Below are positions 42,361 through 54,518 of a stretch of DNA of 64,000 bases, one piece after another. Source of the DNA: Mixia osmundae IAM 14324 (lineage: Eukaryota; Basidiomycota; Mixiomycetes; Mixiales; Mixiaceae); contig NW_014575561.1 of NCBI RefSeq assembly GCF_000708205.1, positions 132,299 through 196,298 on the forward strand, read 5' to 3'. Each line of letters begins with the position of its first letter. Position 1 is the first letter of the stretch. Below the pieces are notes generated by a model. That model saw only the letters and a list, made by a program, of their open reading frames with translations. It was not told the origin of the DNA and ran no database searches. Both the position numbers and the translations under genes were made by a program.

Positions 42361-42570
42361 CTTGCAAAGTCAAGGAGCAGCGAAGAGGATGACATGTCAG
42401 TTTAAGCATTGGCTGTAACCGGTTTTTTCGCGAACGCGTGGTAATCCGGTAATTCGAGTCATTCGATAACTCACGTTCTCGGCCGACGCCATTCACGATA
42501 AGCGCCGGTCTGCATCAAGAAGATGGAGGACAGATATCGGTCACAACATCGCAGATCAAAGGCATCATGA

Positions 42571-43418
42571 TCACTCCGGAGAAAGTAGCATGACCGTCAT
42601 TGTTTCTTGAGGCTTTGCTGGATCGAGCATTACAGTCTCTCCCTTTTCGAATCCAAGCTTGAGATAAAGCGTCAAGCCTGCTGGCGATGCCAAGCTGTGC
42701 CAGCGCGACATCGGAGTAAGCTCGAGCCGGTCAATGGTGACCTCGTGTCAACATACCAGAAAATGGGTAGACCTTGCTGCTTGGCGTGACTCAGCGCGTG
42801 AGCACAGAGCTGTCTGCCGATACCGGCATGCTGTAACTCCTTGAGCACAAACAGTGATATCCCTCTGGACGGAATATGAGCATTTTCCTCCGACACAATT
42901 CGGCTGCACACTGGCTTGATGTATCGTCTGCCCTTCATCAGACTTTCTTCAGCGGGTACAGTCCGTTCTCGGAGCTGTCGCATGAGGGTGATGTTGAAGT
43001 CTGGCAGCCAAGCAGGATCATGCCAGAACGGATTGCTGTTGTCTGCCCATCTGGGCATATGACCGGACCATTTACCCCTCTCATCCCGCTCGACTGTGCC
43101 CAGAATGAGACCGCCCACGATCTCACCCGTATCTGGCTTGGCGGCTTTCCAGAGATGACAGCCTTCGAAAAGCGCCCTAGTGTAATGCATCCAGGCAGCT
43201 TTACTTTTGGGCGTGACGCCGATGGGCATCATGATAGCTGATACTAGAGGATCAGCGCTGGACAAGGCATGAGCTCATCAGATGGTTTGATGCGCAAGAT
43301 TGATGACTGACGAGAAGCCATCTATGCTAACTCGGACGAATTCGTCTAGATCCGCCTCGACGACTCGGCTGATCGTGATCGCGGCACCGTCCTGAACGGC
43401 TGCATTCGTCAACGTCAT
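42571..43418 (-). CDS. GNAT-family N-acetyltransferase, tandem copy 2
   Basis: Exons in transcript order: 43418-43312, 43257-42916, 42864-42757, 42694-42571; 226 residues. EADLDEFVRVSIDGF, WKAAKPDTGEIVGGLILG, motif A LQHAGIGRQLCAHAL, PIFCLASPAGLTLYLKLGF. Intron 42865-42915 is uncertain: a GC donor (CAA|GCCAGT) restores RRYIKGISLFV, the exact length of copy 1, while a GT donor six bases downstream adds two residues. Both keep phase. ATG 43418 is preferred (MTLTNAAVQDG) over the longer open frame upstream. Confidence 0.8.
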
Positions 43419-43567
43419 GATAACATCGTCAGTGCGGTAGAAGAGAAAGTAAGGTGAAGAGGACAAGGACCATGCGATCAGTACGGATCGATTGATCATC
43501 AGTCGCCACACACGCGACACGTACAAATCCAGGTCGATCCTCCGCGCGAATAATGAAGATTGCAATT

Positions 43568-44404
43568 TCAGTCGGCATCAAGTATCATGCCCAGCGAGAC
43601 CCTATCAGGATTGCTGGGATCAAGCGTTATGCGTGAGAGCTCCTTGAAGCCCAGCTTTCTGTACAGGAGCGATCCTGCCGGGCTCGCAAGGCTGGCCCCA
43701 AACACAATGAGCAAAGGAAGAGAGAATGAGAGGCATGCCCTGCGTACCAAAAGATGGGTAGTCCTTGCTCTTTAGCCCATTCCATACCGGCAGCGACGAG
43801 CTGTCTCCCTATGCCTGCGTTCTGCAAGGAGCCAATGATGAACAGATTCATTCCTCTGTGGTCTGCTTGAGATTCTCAAACGCGGTTGACAAGTCATTTA
43901 GACAAACATGATATACGTTCTGCCCGCCATGAACTTGCTCTCTGCTGCTTGCGCAATCTTCACGATTTCTTTCGTGCCGGTCAGATTGAAGTCGGGCTCA
44001 ATGGTAGTATCCGCAAAGAAGGGGTTGTCGAGGTCATTCATGGGACATATTGGCGGCAGGAGTGTGCCAGACTCATCCCTCTGGACCCATCCGAGCGATA
44101 GCATGCCTATGATCTCGCTCGTTCCAGGCCGTGTAGCTTTCCAGATCCTATTGGCCGGGTGTCGCAGCTGTTGTTCGTAGAACCACCTCCATCCGCGCTG
44201 GGCCTTTTCGGTGGGACCATTGGGCATGAAGAACGTCAACATTGCATCCTTGCCGAAGCCGTCTATGGAAGCTTGTACGATCTCGTCCAGGTCATCCACG
44301 TGAGCGAGGGAGATGTCGACTTTGCAAGGCGTCTTTGCTGTAGGCGCAGTCGCCTCTTTGGTGGACATCGCCTCTGTCACTGCTGCCGCTTCCGTTGCGA
44401 CCAT
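43568..44404 (-). CDS. GNAT-family N-acetyltransferase, tandem copy 3
   Basis: Exons in transcript order: 44404-43908, 43855-43748, 43691-43568; 242 residues. The N-terminal 25 residues are Ala/Thr-rich; then VDISLAHVDDLDEIVQASIDG, WKATRPGTSEIIGMLSLGWVQ, motif A LQNAGIGRQLVAAGM, PIFCLASPAGSLLYRKLGF. It lacks the intron that copies 1 and 2 have after DGFS and shares the RTYI intron with copy 2. A TATA-like element lies 45-50 bp before the ATG. Confidence 0.84.
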
Positions 44405-44729
44405 TGTGTGTGCAGAGCAGAGTCAGACGGCACGCGCGTGAGGAGACTATATAGCTGATGGGCTCTCGGTTCCGTGGAGTTGAGTCACGAGTCAGAGATA
44501 GGAACCACGCGGTCGGGTCATCATCATGCTCGGCCTTGCATCCGGAGTGATCGAGCCTCGTGCGTGAGCCACGTCATGAAGCGACAAGAGTCTCTCGTCA
44601 CCGAGACAGGACAGAGCAAGTGACATCTTCCCCGGCATTGCGATCCATCACCGCCAAGGAGTGCTCCACGTACTCACCCTTGCAGCTAGCCGGCACGGTC
44701 GCGTGCCTGTCTTCTCCCGTGCTCGTGCC
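44405..44729. other. divergent intergenic region between GNAT copy 3 and the MAPKK
   Basis: About 325 bp with no supported gene. A TATA-like motif lies at 44449-44454 on the side of the acetyltransferase. The remainder presumably carries the MAPKK promoter. Confidence 0.5.
44449..44454 (-). promoter_or_regulatory. TATA-like element of GNAT copy 3
   Basis: TATATA-like sequence (ctatatag context) 45-50 bp upstream of ATG 44404, a plausible distance for a short leader. The assignment is by position only. Confidence 0.4.
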
Positions 44730-46759
44730 ATGGGCCATCTGCCGTCGGATGATGCCGACACCCTATCGCACAGGCTCGCAGGCTCATCGCTATCGTGTGA
44801 CAGTGGCAAAGCCACATCCTCAGCACGGCAAGCGGCAAGCCCAAGAGCGGCAACGCTGAGACCCCCCGCGGCTGCCTCGAGCTCATCAGCCTCGTCAAGA
44901 GAGAGCAGCGATGAGCGTGTACCCCGACTTGCGATGCACACGGGATCCGCACGCAAGAGCGGTAGCAAAGGTCCAGGATTGGGCCTCAATCTCAAGATCC
45001 CCTCTGGATCTGCCAGCACGGCGGGACCTGCGTACTACTATGGCGGCGCGCAGGATGCCGCTTTGCTCGCACCGGAGCCGCTGCTGTTCCAAGACGATGC
45101 CGAATCGACGATGAGGCAATCCGCTTCTACAAGCAGCACAGCGACGAGCAGTGCAGTCTCGCGGCCATCACCGCTTCAGCTGACTACCCATCTGGATGCA
45201 ACGCGCAGTGCAGGCCCGTCATGGGATAGGCGCACGACAGACTCGCAGAGCATGATCTCTGAACTACGCGAGACCATCTCGGGCGGGCATCCCGACCCTG
45301 GCGCGTCACGTCTCGCAGGCAACGCCTCTCATCAGTCGGAGGAAGGCTCGCCCAATCTCAAATCACGCTCGAGAGATGCCTCCCCACTTGCCAAACCCAT
45401 GTCGCGCGTCCAATCCGATCAAGGTTCTCTGGCTGCTGCCTCGGCTTCAGCGAGCGCAAAGGAGCTCAGGCGGAGAAGCTGGAACATCGATGCTGAGCCT
45501 GCGCTCGGCGATCTCACGATCATGCAAGCAAAGGACGTCAAGACGCTCTCGAAACTCGGTGAAGGCGCGACGGGAGAAGTATGGAAAGCCGTTCACATCG
45601 GCTCGGGTACTCTCATTGCCAAAAAGGTACGGCTCGGGCAGGCTGAGGCTAACTTCGTTGCTTGCGCTGGAGTTGACTCTGTGCAGATCATGGCCACGTC
45701 GCCCAACCCTGATATTCACAAGCAAATCCTACGAGAACTGGCATTCAATCGGGATTGCCGGGCTGATGAGATTGTGCGCTCATACGGCGCCTTCTTGCAA
45801 TCTGTTCGTCGACCAGACTTTCATCGGTATGAGCTAAAGCGGTGGCAAGTAGGACGACACAGAGATTGCGATCTGCATGGAGTACTGCGAAGGTGGTAGC
45901 TTGGATGCGATCTACAAGAGAATCAAGCTCAGACAGGGCCGGATTGGGGAGAAGGTACTGGGCAAGGTGGCAGAAGCGGTATGTCAACTTCCGCATGTGA
46001 AGCCACGGCTGACGTGACGATAGGTATTGAGAGGGCTCGTCTACCTACACGACCGCAAGATCATACACAGAGGTGAGTGGGATTCCTAGGGCGCAGTGCC
46101 TTCGCGCTGAACTTGATCAACAGACATCAAGCCGTCAAATATCCTCGTGACGAAGGCGGGCCAAGTCAAGCTGTGCGATTTTGGTGTGTCGGGCGAGCTC
46201 ATCAATAGCATGGCCGGTACGTTCACCGGAACAAGCTACTGTACGTTGATGGGTCTGCATCGGCTCTGCTTGGAGCTCATGCAGATATTCTGTGCAGACA
46301 TGGCTGTGAGCATGCAGGAAGCGCCTGGATGGGTTTTGACTGATCATGCGTACAGCCCGAGCGAATACGAGGCGCTTCGTACTCTTGGACGTCCGACATC
46401 TGGTCACTCGGTCTGACACTGCACGAGCTGGCAATGAACCGGTTCCCCTTTCCAGCAGAGGGTGCACCGCCACTTGCGCCCATTGACCTGCTCACCTACA
46501 TCATCAAGATGGATCCACCCGCCCTCAATGATGATGGGCAGATGAGGTGGACAAAAGCATTCAAAGACTTTATCAAACAATGGTGCGTCCTTGCGTGATC
46601 ATCAGTCACTCACGCTGATGGGGACGAGATAGCTTCGACAAGGATCCTAAAGCGAGACCGTCACCGGGTATCTTGCTTCAACATCCTTGGATCAGAAAGT
46701 CAGAGGAGCGGACTGTCGATCTTGCCAAATGGCTCGTCGACGTCTGGGAGTGGAAGTAG
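44730..46759 (+). CDS. MKK1: MAP kinase kinase of the cell-wall-integrity type (MKK1/2, Pek1)
   Basis: Exons 44730-45626, 45687-45803, 45853-45978, 46024-46072, 46124-46240, 46298-46305 (8 nt), 46356-46582 and 46633-46759; 555 residues. A 280-residue Ser-rich regulatory N-terminus precedes the kinase: [14 protein letters not shown] (Gly loop), LIAKK (catalytic Lys), [39 protein letters not shown] (DFG), GTSYYMAPERI and [11 protein letters not shown]. The [23 protein letters not shown] run is typical of Mkk1/2, which link Bck1 to the Slt2/Mpk1 MAPK. The eight-base exon encodes the end of TyrTyr-Met-Ala in the activation segment and is needed to keep SYYMAPER intact. Confidence 0.9.
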
Positions 46760-46932
46760 ACGCAAACGCAAAGCTGTTGGTTGTTGTACACGATACCGTC
46801 GATGATTTGCCGAGTGCGCGAGCGTGTGCGGACGCGTGCAAAAGACCTACGACGAATCATCGAGCCGACTGACTTTGGAGGCACATGCGCATCCAGTGAG
46901 CAGCAGAGAGTGTCTGAAGATAGGTAGTAGAC

Positions 46933-48832
46933 ATGGCGACGCCGCAAGCAAGTGTGACGACGGAGCGGACGAGGGTCATTCCGGGCGTGCCGCTCGAGCT
47001 CTTGCAAAAGAGCGTGGCCAAGAAATCACGCAGCAGAGGCAAGAAAGCGAGCGCAACAGGTCAGTGCGAAGTTCTCCCGTTCTCTCGCTCCATCTACTCG
47101 CTCGTCCCGCTCGACGGAGCGCTGAGTTCGCCGGCACGGACGGAGCGAGAGAGCATCAGCCACACGGGCTCTTTGAATGGGTACTGACCCTACGAGCAGA
47201 CACTGCACTCACTGATACCGCCCCCGCTGCTTCTGATCTGCCCAACAACCTCGTCAGTGGTCCCAATGGTCTCACCCTGCCCGGAGCGCCCGCTGTCGAG
47301 GAACCTCAAGTCAAGCGTCCCACACTCAGTCAGATCATCAACAAGCGACTCAAAGCGACCTCGAAGAAGATCGTGAGCTCTCTTGCAGGAAGATTGCACG
47401 CACTCGCTGACGGAGACCACTTGTAGCAACGTATCTCTGCTTACCAGTCCCAAGATGAGTCGACTTTCAACCCCGAGCAGCGACTGGCCGTCGCATCCAA
47501 GCCGGGACTCGAAGCCATCGTCAGAGAGCTCACCGAGCTCGTCAAAGTAGCAGAGGTCAGCAGCTGGGCCCCTTCAGCTTGACAGAGGCTGACGATCCCA
47601 ATGGTGGCAGATTGATGAAAGAGAGGTCGAAAGCCTCGCTGAGAGAGACACCGCCCGCGTCGAGCTTCTCGTCCAGGAGCGCGTCAAGACTGCTGTCGCC
47701 CAAACCAAGGAAGACTCACGCACGACGCTGCTCCTGCTCATGCAGTTCCTCCACATGCGCGAACTCATCAATAACGCATCTTACGGTCAGATCTTGCCGC
47801 CCAACCTCGCCCGAGCGACGAACCAGCAAGTTGCGGCTGTCCACTTCTTGTACGACGCCCTCGCCAATGGTCCTCTCATGGGCGGACACGACGATGCCTC
47901 GGAACGCATCGAGATGCTCGAGTCCCGCAGCCAGACAGAAGTCGCAGAAGGCGTCACCTGTGAGTCGTGCGATGCTTGTTCGCTGCCCTACATCTGACCT
48001 TGTGGGATGTGCCACAGACGCTCAACTGCGAACGATGATTGAAGACATGACTGCCTCGCCGGAAGAAGTCGAGGCTGGCGCCGGTCAGGCCGAGCTCGAT
48101 GCTGTTCCCGAGGAGCCAGTCGCCAATGGCATGCCTGCCGGCGGCAGCATCCTCTTCATGCAGGCTTCAGAGCTTGAAAAGGCTTCACATCACCCTGCAT
48201 CTCAATTCCCGCCGTCGCAGCTTCAGGAGCAGCATGTCAATGGTCATTATGAAGAGCCCGTCGTGGAACCACAGACAGACCTGCACGAGCCATTCGAATT
48301 CGTCGAGTCTGGCGGTCCAGAGGAAGTCGGCGGTCAACAGGCTCCGGTCACGCAAGAGGCCCCTGCACAGCCCACTGCCCCGGCGCCAGCAACGCTTCCG
48401 AGCTTCGAGCTCGGTGCAGAGGGCAAGACGAACTGGGCAGACGATGTCGCAGAGGAAGCTCAACAGGCTCAACTCGCACCGCCCGTCACGAATGGACGAG
48501 GAAGAGGACGCGGCCGTGGTGACTTCAGAGGACGAGGACGAGGCAACCCACGCGCGGGCTTGGTCTACGATGCCGCCCGACAACAGAACACCAAGCCAGC
48601 TCGACCGACCGATGCAGAGGAGGGATGGCGCAGTGTCGGCAAGCCAAAGGAGGCGCCCGTCGAGCAGAGCGGCGGACGAGGTCGTGGAGGAAGAGGAAGA
48701 GGCGACTACAGAGGAAGAGGAAATGGCGAGGGACGAGGACGGGGCAGTTATTCACGAGGCGATGGCGGTCGAGGCGGTCATTCGCGCGTACCCTCCGCAG
48801 CGCCCGCGGCTGCACCCGCGTCGGCTGTGTGA
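46933..48832 (+). CDS. caprin-like RGG-rich RNA-binding protein
   Basis: Exons 46933-47059, 47200-47372, 47427-47555, 47611-47959 and 48018-48832; 530 residues. A helical domain at about residues 80-250 contains INKRLKATSKKIQRISAYQ then FNPEQRLAVASKPGLEAIV, which resembles the start of the caprin HR1 domain (paired Lys, R-I-x-x-Y and L-N-x-x-Q). The C-terminal third is Gln/Pro-rich and ends in RGG arrays (GRGRGRGRGDFRGRGRG, GGRGRGGRGRGDYRGRG). Caprins bind mRNA and stress-granule proteins; that role is inferred from the pattern. Intron 1 is unusually long here (140 bp). Convergent with QTRT2, 49 bp apart. Confidence 0.6.
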
Positions 48833-48881
48833 TCAGAACGGAGATGATTTCATGTAGCTCTTTACTGCATGCATTGCTCTG

Positions 48882-50412
48882 TTACTTTCCCGCTCTATCT
48901 CTGCCTTTGCCGCGAACTTTGTGCACTGCATCGAAGCCTGCTTCTGCTTTGATGACGAAGTCGTATGAAGCCGAGTAGGCTCGTGAGAAGCTTTGAGCCT
49001 CTGACAGGAGAGTTCCAGTTTCGATAGCGTGCCGAACGTTTGCCATGAAGCATTGCATGACTGAGAGATTGTGAAGCGATAGCAAGACGTGAGCTGTCAT
49101 CTCATGCGTATGCAACAGATGGTGCACGTAAGCTCTCGTGGTCCGCCCGTCATCTTGCCCGAGACTGCTGTGCGACAGAGGTGTGAAGGCGAGCGAATAC
49201 TCGTCATCGAACAAATTGAGGCCTACAGCTGCTTCTGTCAAGTTTGCAGGTGCAGGAAAGTCAAAGTCGAGTGCCACGCCCAAGCTCGCCATGCGGGATG
49301 CCCAGTCGTCCAGAAAGAGATCGCTGCCCGTCTCGATGATCAGACACAGGATTTCGTGAGGCCCCTCGGGATTGAGCAGCATCCTTGGCAATCTCTCTGA
49401 CGTGCCGTTCAGAGAAGCATTGACTAGTTGCACAAGTTCTTCGACCTCTGTATCTGCTCGAACGCTGTCTGACGCCACGGTGTGAGTGGGCATCATGTTC
49501 GTTTGTCTGACTGTTGCTTGCGAGTAGCTTTTACGCGTCGGATCATCGCCACGACGCAATGGTAGCAGTGGTACTGCTATGCCGCCAACTGACAGCTTCC
49601 GCTCGTCTACACATTCCAAGAAAGAGTGGGTTGCGAGCTTGCGGAGACTTTGGCTTCGATTGCCTCCTAGCTGAAAGAACGCATTTCCCAGCTGGCAAGC
49701 TATCAGCTAGGCCTAGAGATGCAACATAGCCCTTACTATCGGCCTCAGGTCGTCTAGTGAAGCGAGCTGCTCGAAGTAGGACTGTGTTCTTGCGATGGCA
49801 GACCGCGTACGCTTGATAGACGGATCGAGATGAGACGGGTCGTCTGATGGCAACAGGTATATGCTGGGCCTCTTTGCGATCACGTCGCGCGCATAGTCCC
49901 TCAGGGTATGCTTGCGCACGCCTCGCGGTGTCTGAAGCGTCAGATGGTCAGCCGGATTGGTCGCCAGGCTGGCCGTCGAGCCTGGTTCTCGCGCAGAGAG
50001 CAAGATTGCGTGTTTCGTCTCGTCGTAGCCGAACGAGCGATGCAGTCCGTCGGGTAGCTCTCGCTGCGGCTTCACATCCGATGCCAGTCTGCCACCCGCA
50101 CCATCATGGCTGAGCAAAACCAAAAACGGTTGCATTGATGTGAGCTCACAAGTGCTCAAGAGCTACGCAGATGCAGGGTGGCTCGTGTAGTAGGGCTACA
50201 TGTGCCGGTGTAAGATGGGGCAAGAACGCAAGCCGGCTCTGAAAGATGAGGGAGGGCGTGGCTTGCTCCATTGGTGCCGGAGCGATCGTCGACGTGCTCG
50301 GGACAGGAAGACGAAGCGTGCCGCGTCTGGCCAATCCCGAGCCGGCGGTCTTGCTTGCATGTACAGTGAATTGGATCACGCTTGCTGCGGCGGGCATGTC
50401 CTGTTGATCCAT
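48882..50412 (-). CDS. QTRT2: queuine tRNA-ribosyltransferase accessory subunit 2, zinc cysteines missing
   Basis: Exons in transcript order: 50412-50150, 50109-49737, 49691-48882; 481 residues. TGT-barrel segments: GLARRGTLRLP, FLPHLTPAHVALLHEPPCIC, IKRTRSAIARTQSYFEQL, NAFFQLGGNRSQSLRKLATHS with LSVGGIAVPLLP, and the C-terminal RAYVHHLLHTHEMTAHVLLSLHN. QTRT2 pairs with the catalytic QTRT1 to insert queuine at tRNA position 34. In family members a C-x-C-x2-C lies just before the RAYxHHLL block and a His in LxxLHN completes the zinc site. Here the segment reads FTPLSHSSLGQDDGRTTRAY: the His is kept but all three Cys are gone. No alternative frame or splice restores them. Confidence 0.8.
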
Positions 50413-50753
50413 CCCCTGTTCGCAGTTCAGTGGCAGCAGCGAGCGTCGAGGCTCGACGAATTAGCGGAACATGTCAAATATTCTTCACGGTCCGGTCGAC
50501 CGCGCTTCTCCGCCTTCGTCAGCGAGACGACGCTTGACGGCTGCTCCTCTTTGCCACAACAGACACTGCCGGCCCATCAAGGTGCCGAACAGTAACTGAA
50601 GTAGAGTCTATCAATGCTGGCTTGCTCTCGGCTGCGATCGTCGGCAGGAACACTCTTAAGCCGCTAGACTTGGCAGCTGTGTGGCCGTCTGGACTAGCGA
50701 GCCTGATCTGTTCGGCCGATGAGTCTGGCGGCAGGCTAAGTCACTAGTCTGAG
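50413..50753. other. divergent intergenic region
   Basis: About 340 bp between the starts of QTRT2 and the zinc-finger regulator. No supported gene or RNA; presumably both promoters. Confidence 0.5.
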
Positions 50754-53700
50754 ATGGCCAATATGATCGCCAGCGGAAGCGTGAGCGCTATGGAAGCAAG
50801 ACAAGCCAGTGCGAACAGCGCAAAGAAGCGTCGGAGAGTTACAAAGCACACCGACTCTGGCGCTCCCAAGAAATTTGCATGCGACTGGCAGGGCTGTGAT
50901 AAGGTCTTTAGCCGACCGGGTGGGTGCTCTCAAGCTGCGGTACAGCCTGTGATCACTCAAACTTGAGCGCTCGAACAGATCATTTGAGCCGCCATCGCCT
51001 CAATCATGAGCCTGTGCACATCTACCGCTGCGAACGCTGCCCCAAGACCTTTGTCAGAGGCATGCTTCACCTTTTTCGATGCTAGCTCGATTGCTGACGA
51101 CAATCTAGCTGACTTGCTGACTCGACATGTCGAACGGCACGACAAACGTGATTTGCTGGCAGAATCCGGCGAGTCGCCACAGCGCGGCAGGGTGAGGCAA
51201 AGGCGGAAGATGACGCGACAGGACACGAGAGCACAGAGGCCATCGCAGACCGCGCGGCAGCCGTCTGAAGGCACTTCAAACGAACGAGATAGCGACGATG
51301 ACCATACATCGGACGAGATGGACTCACCCGACTTACAAACGAGCATGCACAGCGCTGCTAATGCACTCCTGCAAGGCCGGAGTCAGTACGAGCCCTCCAA
51401 TGGATCGTATCTGCCCAGCGCGATTCAAGCACCTCGCGATCCCAATCGCTTGCCGCCGCTCGCCAGCGCCATGTCGAGCTTGCCGAGCTATCCCTCTCCG
51501 CCTCCAGGTGCTCACTATGCCTACCATCCAATCGCTGGCCAATCCGAGTTCTATGGGTATACGCCTGCTTCAAGATCGCCGTTCAGTATGTCTCATCCTT
51601 TGTCGCATTCTGTCTACGGGCCCGGAACATCGCAGCACGCTCAGTCACCCTCGTCAATGTCGTATTCCAGTCCGCGTTCGGCATCGATATTGCAGCCACC
51701 AAGACCCTCATCGGTCGAGCAGTCGTACTATTCGGGTCATCAGCATTCTCAGAGCGTAGGATCGGATCGGCCATCACCTGCTAGTCTGGCAAATGCTTCT
51801 TACGTGCTCGACATACAGCGACCGCCATCAGCTACGCGGGGAACATTGGCCAGCTTACTCCTGCCTACGCCAGGCGCTGCCGTACACGAAGAGAGGACCA
51901 AGCTACATCAAAGCTCGACGAACTTACCGCACAGGACGGTCTCTGCTTCTACAGGAGAGGCTGCATCGCCGCCCGTACCGGCACGGCAGTCGCACGGTCT
52001 GCATCCCCAAGGATCGCCAGTCGTGTCATATCCTTCCCCGGGCTACGGCGCCGCACAGAGCAATGTGCGCTCAGCACACTCGCCACTCGCTCAACAGCAG
52101 CTCGACAGCAACGCCAATGCGTTCAGAATACAGCCGGAGCGTAGTGACAGCGCCAATAGTGTTCTGACCGGCGAGACTGCTTTCGCAGGCTTCCCTGGCA
52201 TCAGCGATCAGATGATGGAGTCTATGATCTCGACTGCCAACATTGCAGCGAGTACCAACGGCAATCTATCGCAAAACCCACGAATGAGCTTCGAGGCGCC
52301 CTTCTTCTCTGCTCAAGATTATCAGTGGCTCTTCGATGGCATGCAGGGCTTCCAAGATCCGCCTGGCTTCATCTCGTCTGCGCCCACGAGCGTAGAGCAT
52401 TCACGAACGAGTCCTGCTTTGCAAGGCACATCCACGCCCCTACTCCCGCCAGAGATCGCGCAAGTACCAGAGCCTGAGCCCGAAAAGGTGCCTGGCGCCA
52501 TCATGGCTGGACCTCCGCCGCCCACACCGATCAAGCGTGCTCCGCCTTTCAAGACCGAACCAGGTGTACCGCCAGATGACCGGACCGACGCGACTTCACT
52601 GATCAGTGAGCGTACATATAACAAGATCATCGATCATCTCGATGATGTCAAGTTTGCCGCGAATGCCTTCTCGCCCGCAGCAGCGACGGACTATCTGACG
52701 CTTTTCTGGACCAACTTCAGCGAGGCGCAATGCCCGCTCCTACATCGACCAACGTTCCGTCCATGCGAAGCGCATCCCGCACTCCTTTGCGCAATGATCA
52801 GTATAGGTGCTTACTGTGCTGGTCCCGAAGCGCTCGAGACGGCCAGAGCAATACACACCAAGCAACGAGTTCGCATTCTGTCCTCACCTGGCTTTAAACC
52901 TCGCGCAGATCTCTGGTTCATTCAGGCAAGCATACTATGTATCATCTTTGGCAAGCTCTGCGGCTCCAGACTCGATCACGAGATGGCACACGTCCACTGG
53001 GGCAGCCTGATGACGGTCTATCGTAGAAGCTCACTCTTCTCGCCACGTATCGTTGCCGTTGAACCTGGCTACCTGCAAAACGATCTCGATGGCCGCTGGC
53101 GGACATGGATCGAAGAGGAATCTCGCAAACGCTGTGCATTCTACGTCTTTGCGCTCGATATTTCGCATTCTGCGATCTTCCGACACACGCCCTCGCTCAG
53201 TGCTTTTCAGATCCAGCTCACTCTGCCTTGCTTCGAAGACGAATGGATTGCTCCGACTGCGGAGATATGGGAGCCCATGAATCAGGCAGCGGTCGCCCCG
53301 CCTGCTTTCATCTCAGCTCTCAAGTCGTCGCTCAAGGCAGGTCTCACTGCTGGCCCGCTGAGCCCGTCGGCGCGCGTAGCGGTGCTGCATGGCTTACTGT
53401 CCATTACGTTCGATCTCAATTGGAGAGATCACTTCCTTCTTGGCCTCGATCAGGTCGACGCGCCCCAGAAGGAGTGGAGAGAGACCATCTCATCTGCACT
53501 CAACGCGTGGAAAGCGCGCCTCGACTCGGCACTCCTGACCGCGACATACCCTTCCAACGCGATCTTACGCGGATCGATCCCGATCTATGCAATTTCCCAC
53601 ACCACGCTTGCCATTGATTGTCATCAGCTTCAGATCTTTGCAGGCGCACAATCTGCCCTTGGTCTCGCTGTTCCCGGTCAGGTCATCGAGGCTACGCGTG

Positions 53701-54191
53701 TATCAGTCGTCACCTGGGCTCATTCGCGCGACGGACGTGCTGCTTGCTGGCATGCTGCACATTTTCTCAGGTAACCGCAATACTGCTGAGCGCCAATGAT
53801 GGCTGACCCAGACTGATACACAGATCGACACTAATGCACCACAACCAAGGACTATTTGCACTCTCCTCGTCCCTCTATCATGTCTGGGCAGTCTACCTTT
53901 GCGCACTTGTCGTCTATGCGTACGGCGTTTCGACAGCCGCGTCTGCTGGCGATGCAAAGAGCTTGGCCAACGCCAACCGTGTCGAAGATGCACTCGTCTA
54001 TCTTGATGCAGTACGTCTTTTCACCCATCATATGCCAGATGCTCAAAGTTCGCGATGTGCAGATGTGCACCAATTCGCCCGAAGAGCTTTTGAAGGTGTC
54101 TATCGGCTCGAACTGTCTCGGTCTCATCGCAGCTGTGTGGAAGATCGTTCGCGAAAGCAAATGGGATATCGGTGGGCTGGATTTCACATAA
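50754..54191 (+). CDS. C2H2 zinc-finger regulator with fungal transcription-factor domain
   Basis: Exons 50754-50919, 50979-51059, 51109-53770, 53824-54010 and 54063-54191; 1,074 residues. Two adjacent C2H2 fingers are assembled across introns 1 and 2: FACDWQGCDKVFSRPDHLSRH and YRCERCPKTFVRADLLTRHVERH. A 450-residue Ser/Pro/Gln-rich region follows, then the fungal-specific transcription-factor (MHR) domain from about residue 600: YLTLFWTNFSEAQCPLLHRP, LWFIQASILCIIFGKL, and ending WKIVRESKWDIGGLDF. Intron 2 (51060-51108) is GC-AG (GAG|GCATGC); it alone keeps finger 2 in frame. Intron 4 is read as 52 bp (gtacgt...gtgcag); a nearer acceptor would make an impossible 28-bp intron. Targets unknown. 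Confidence 0.85.
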
Positions 54192-54518
54192 GTTCTTGTG
54201 TGCAGGCTGATCAAATTGTACGCAGCGCAAGAAGCGGCTCGTTTGCTTCAGCGCATCGTCCGGCCTGCGCCTTCGAGCAGGAGAACACTAACTTGACCAA
54301 TCAGTTCGTCAACGTCTCCAGTTGTGCTGCACATCATTCATTCATCGCTATGCGAACTCAGCTTGTATATGTTGTTCATCGAGGTCAATGAACGAAGCCG
54401 TTATGCGCTCGCTGCGACGTCGTCGACTCGCCGCGCGCGCCTTCGCCACCTCCGCATCCTTGCTCTTGTGCTGACTCACACTTTTCTCTCTCCCAGCTGC
54501 ACTGCTCGGTAGGCAGGA
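54192..54518. other. intergenic region before the histidine kinase
   Basis: About 325 bp with no supported gene. It is pyrimidine-rich towards the kinase start (tcttttctctctccc), as is common in fungal promoters. Confidence 0.45.

Noticed and set aside
54011-54038. A 28-bp intron in the zinc-finger regulator (gtacgt to atgccag).
   Set aside because: Too short to splice. The next acceptor at 54062 gives a 52-bp intron in the same phase and a normal end of the domain.
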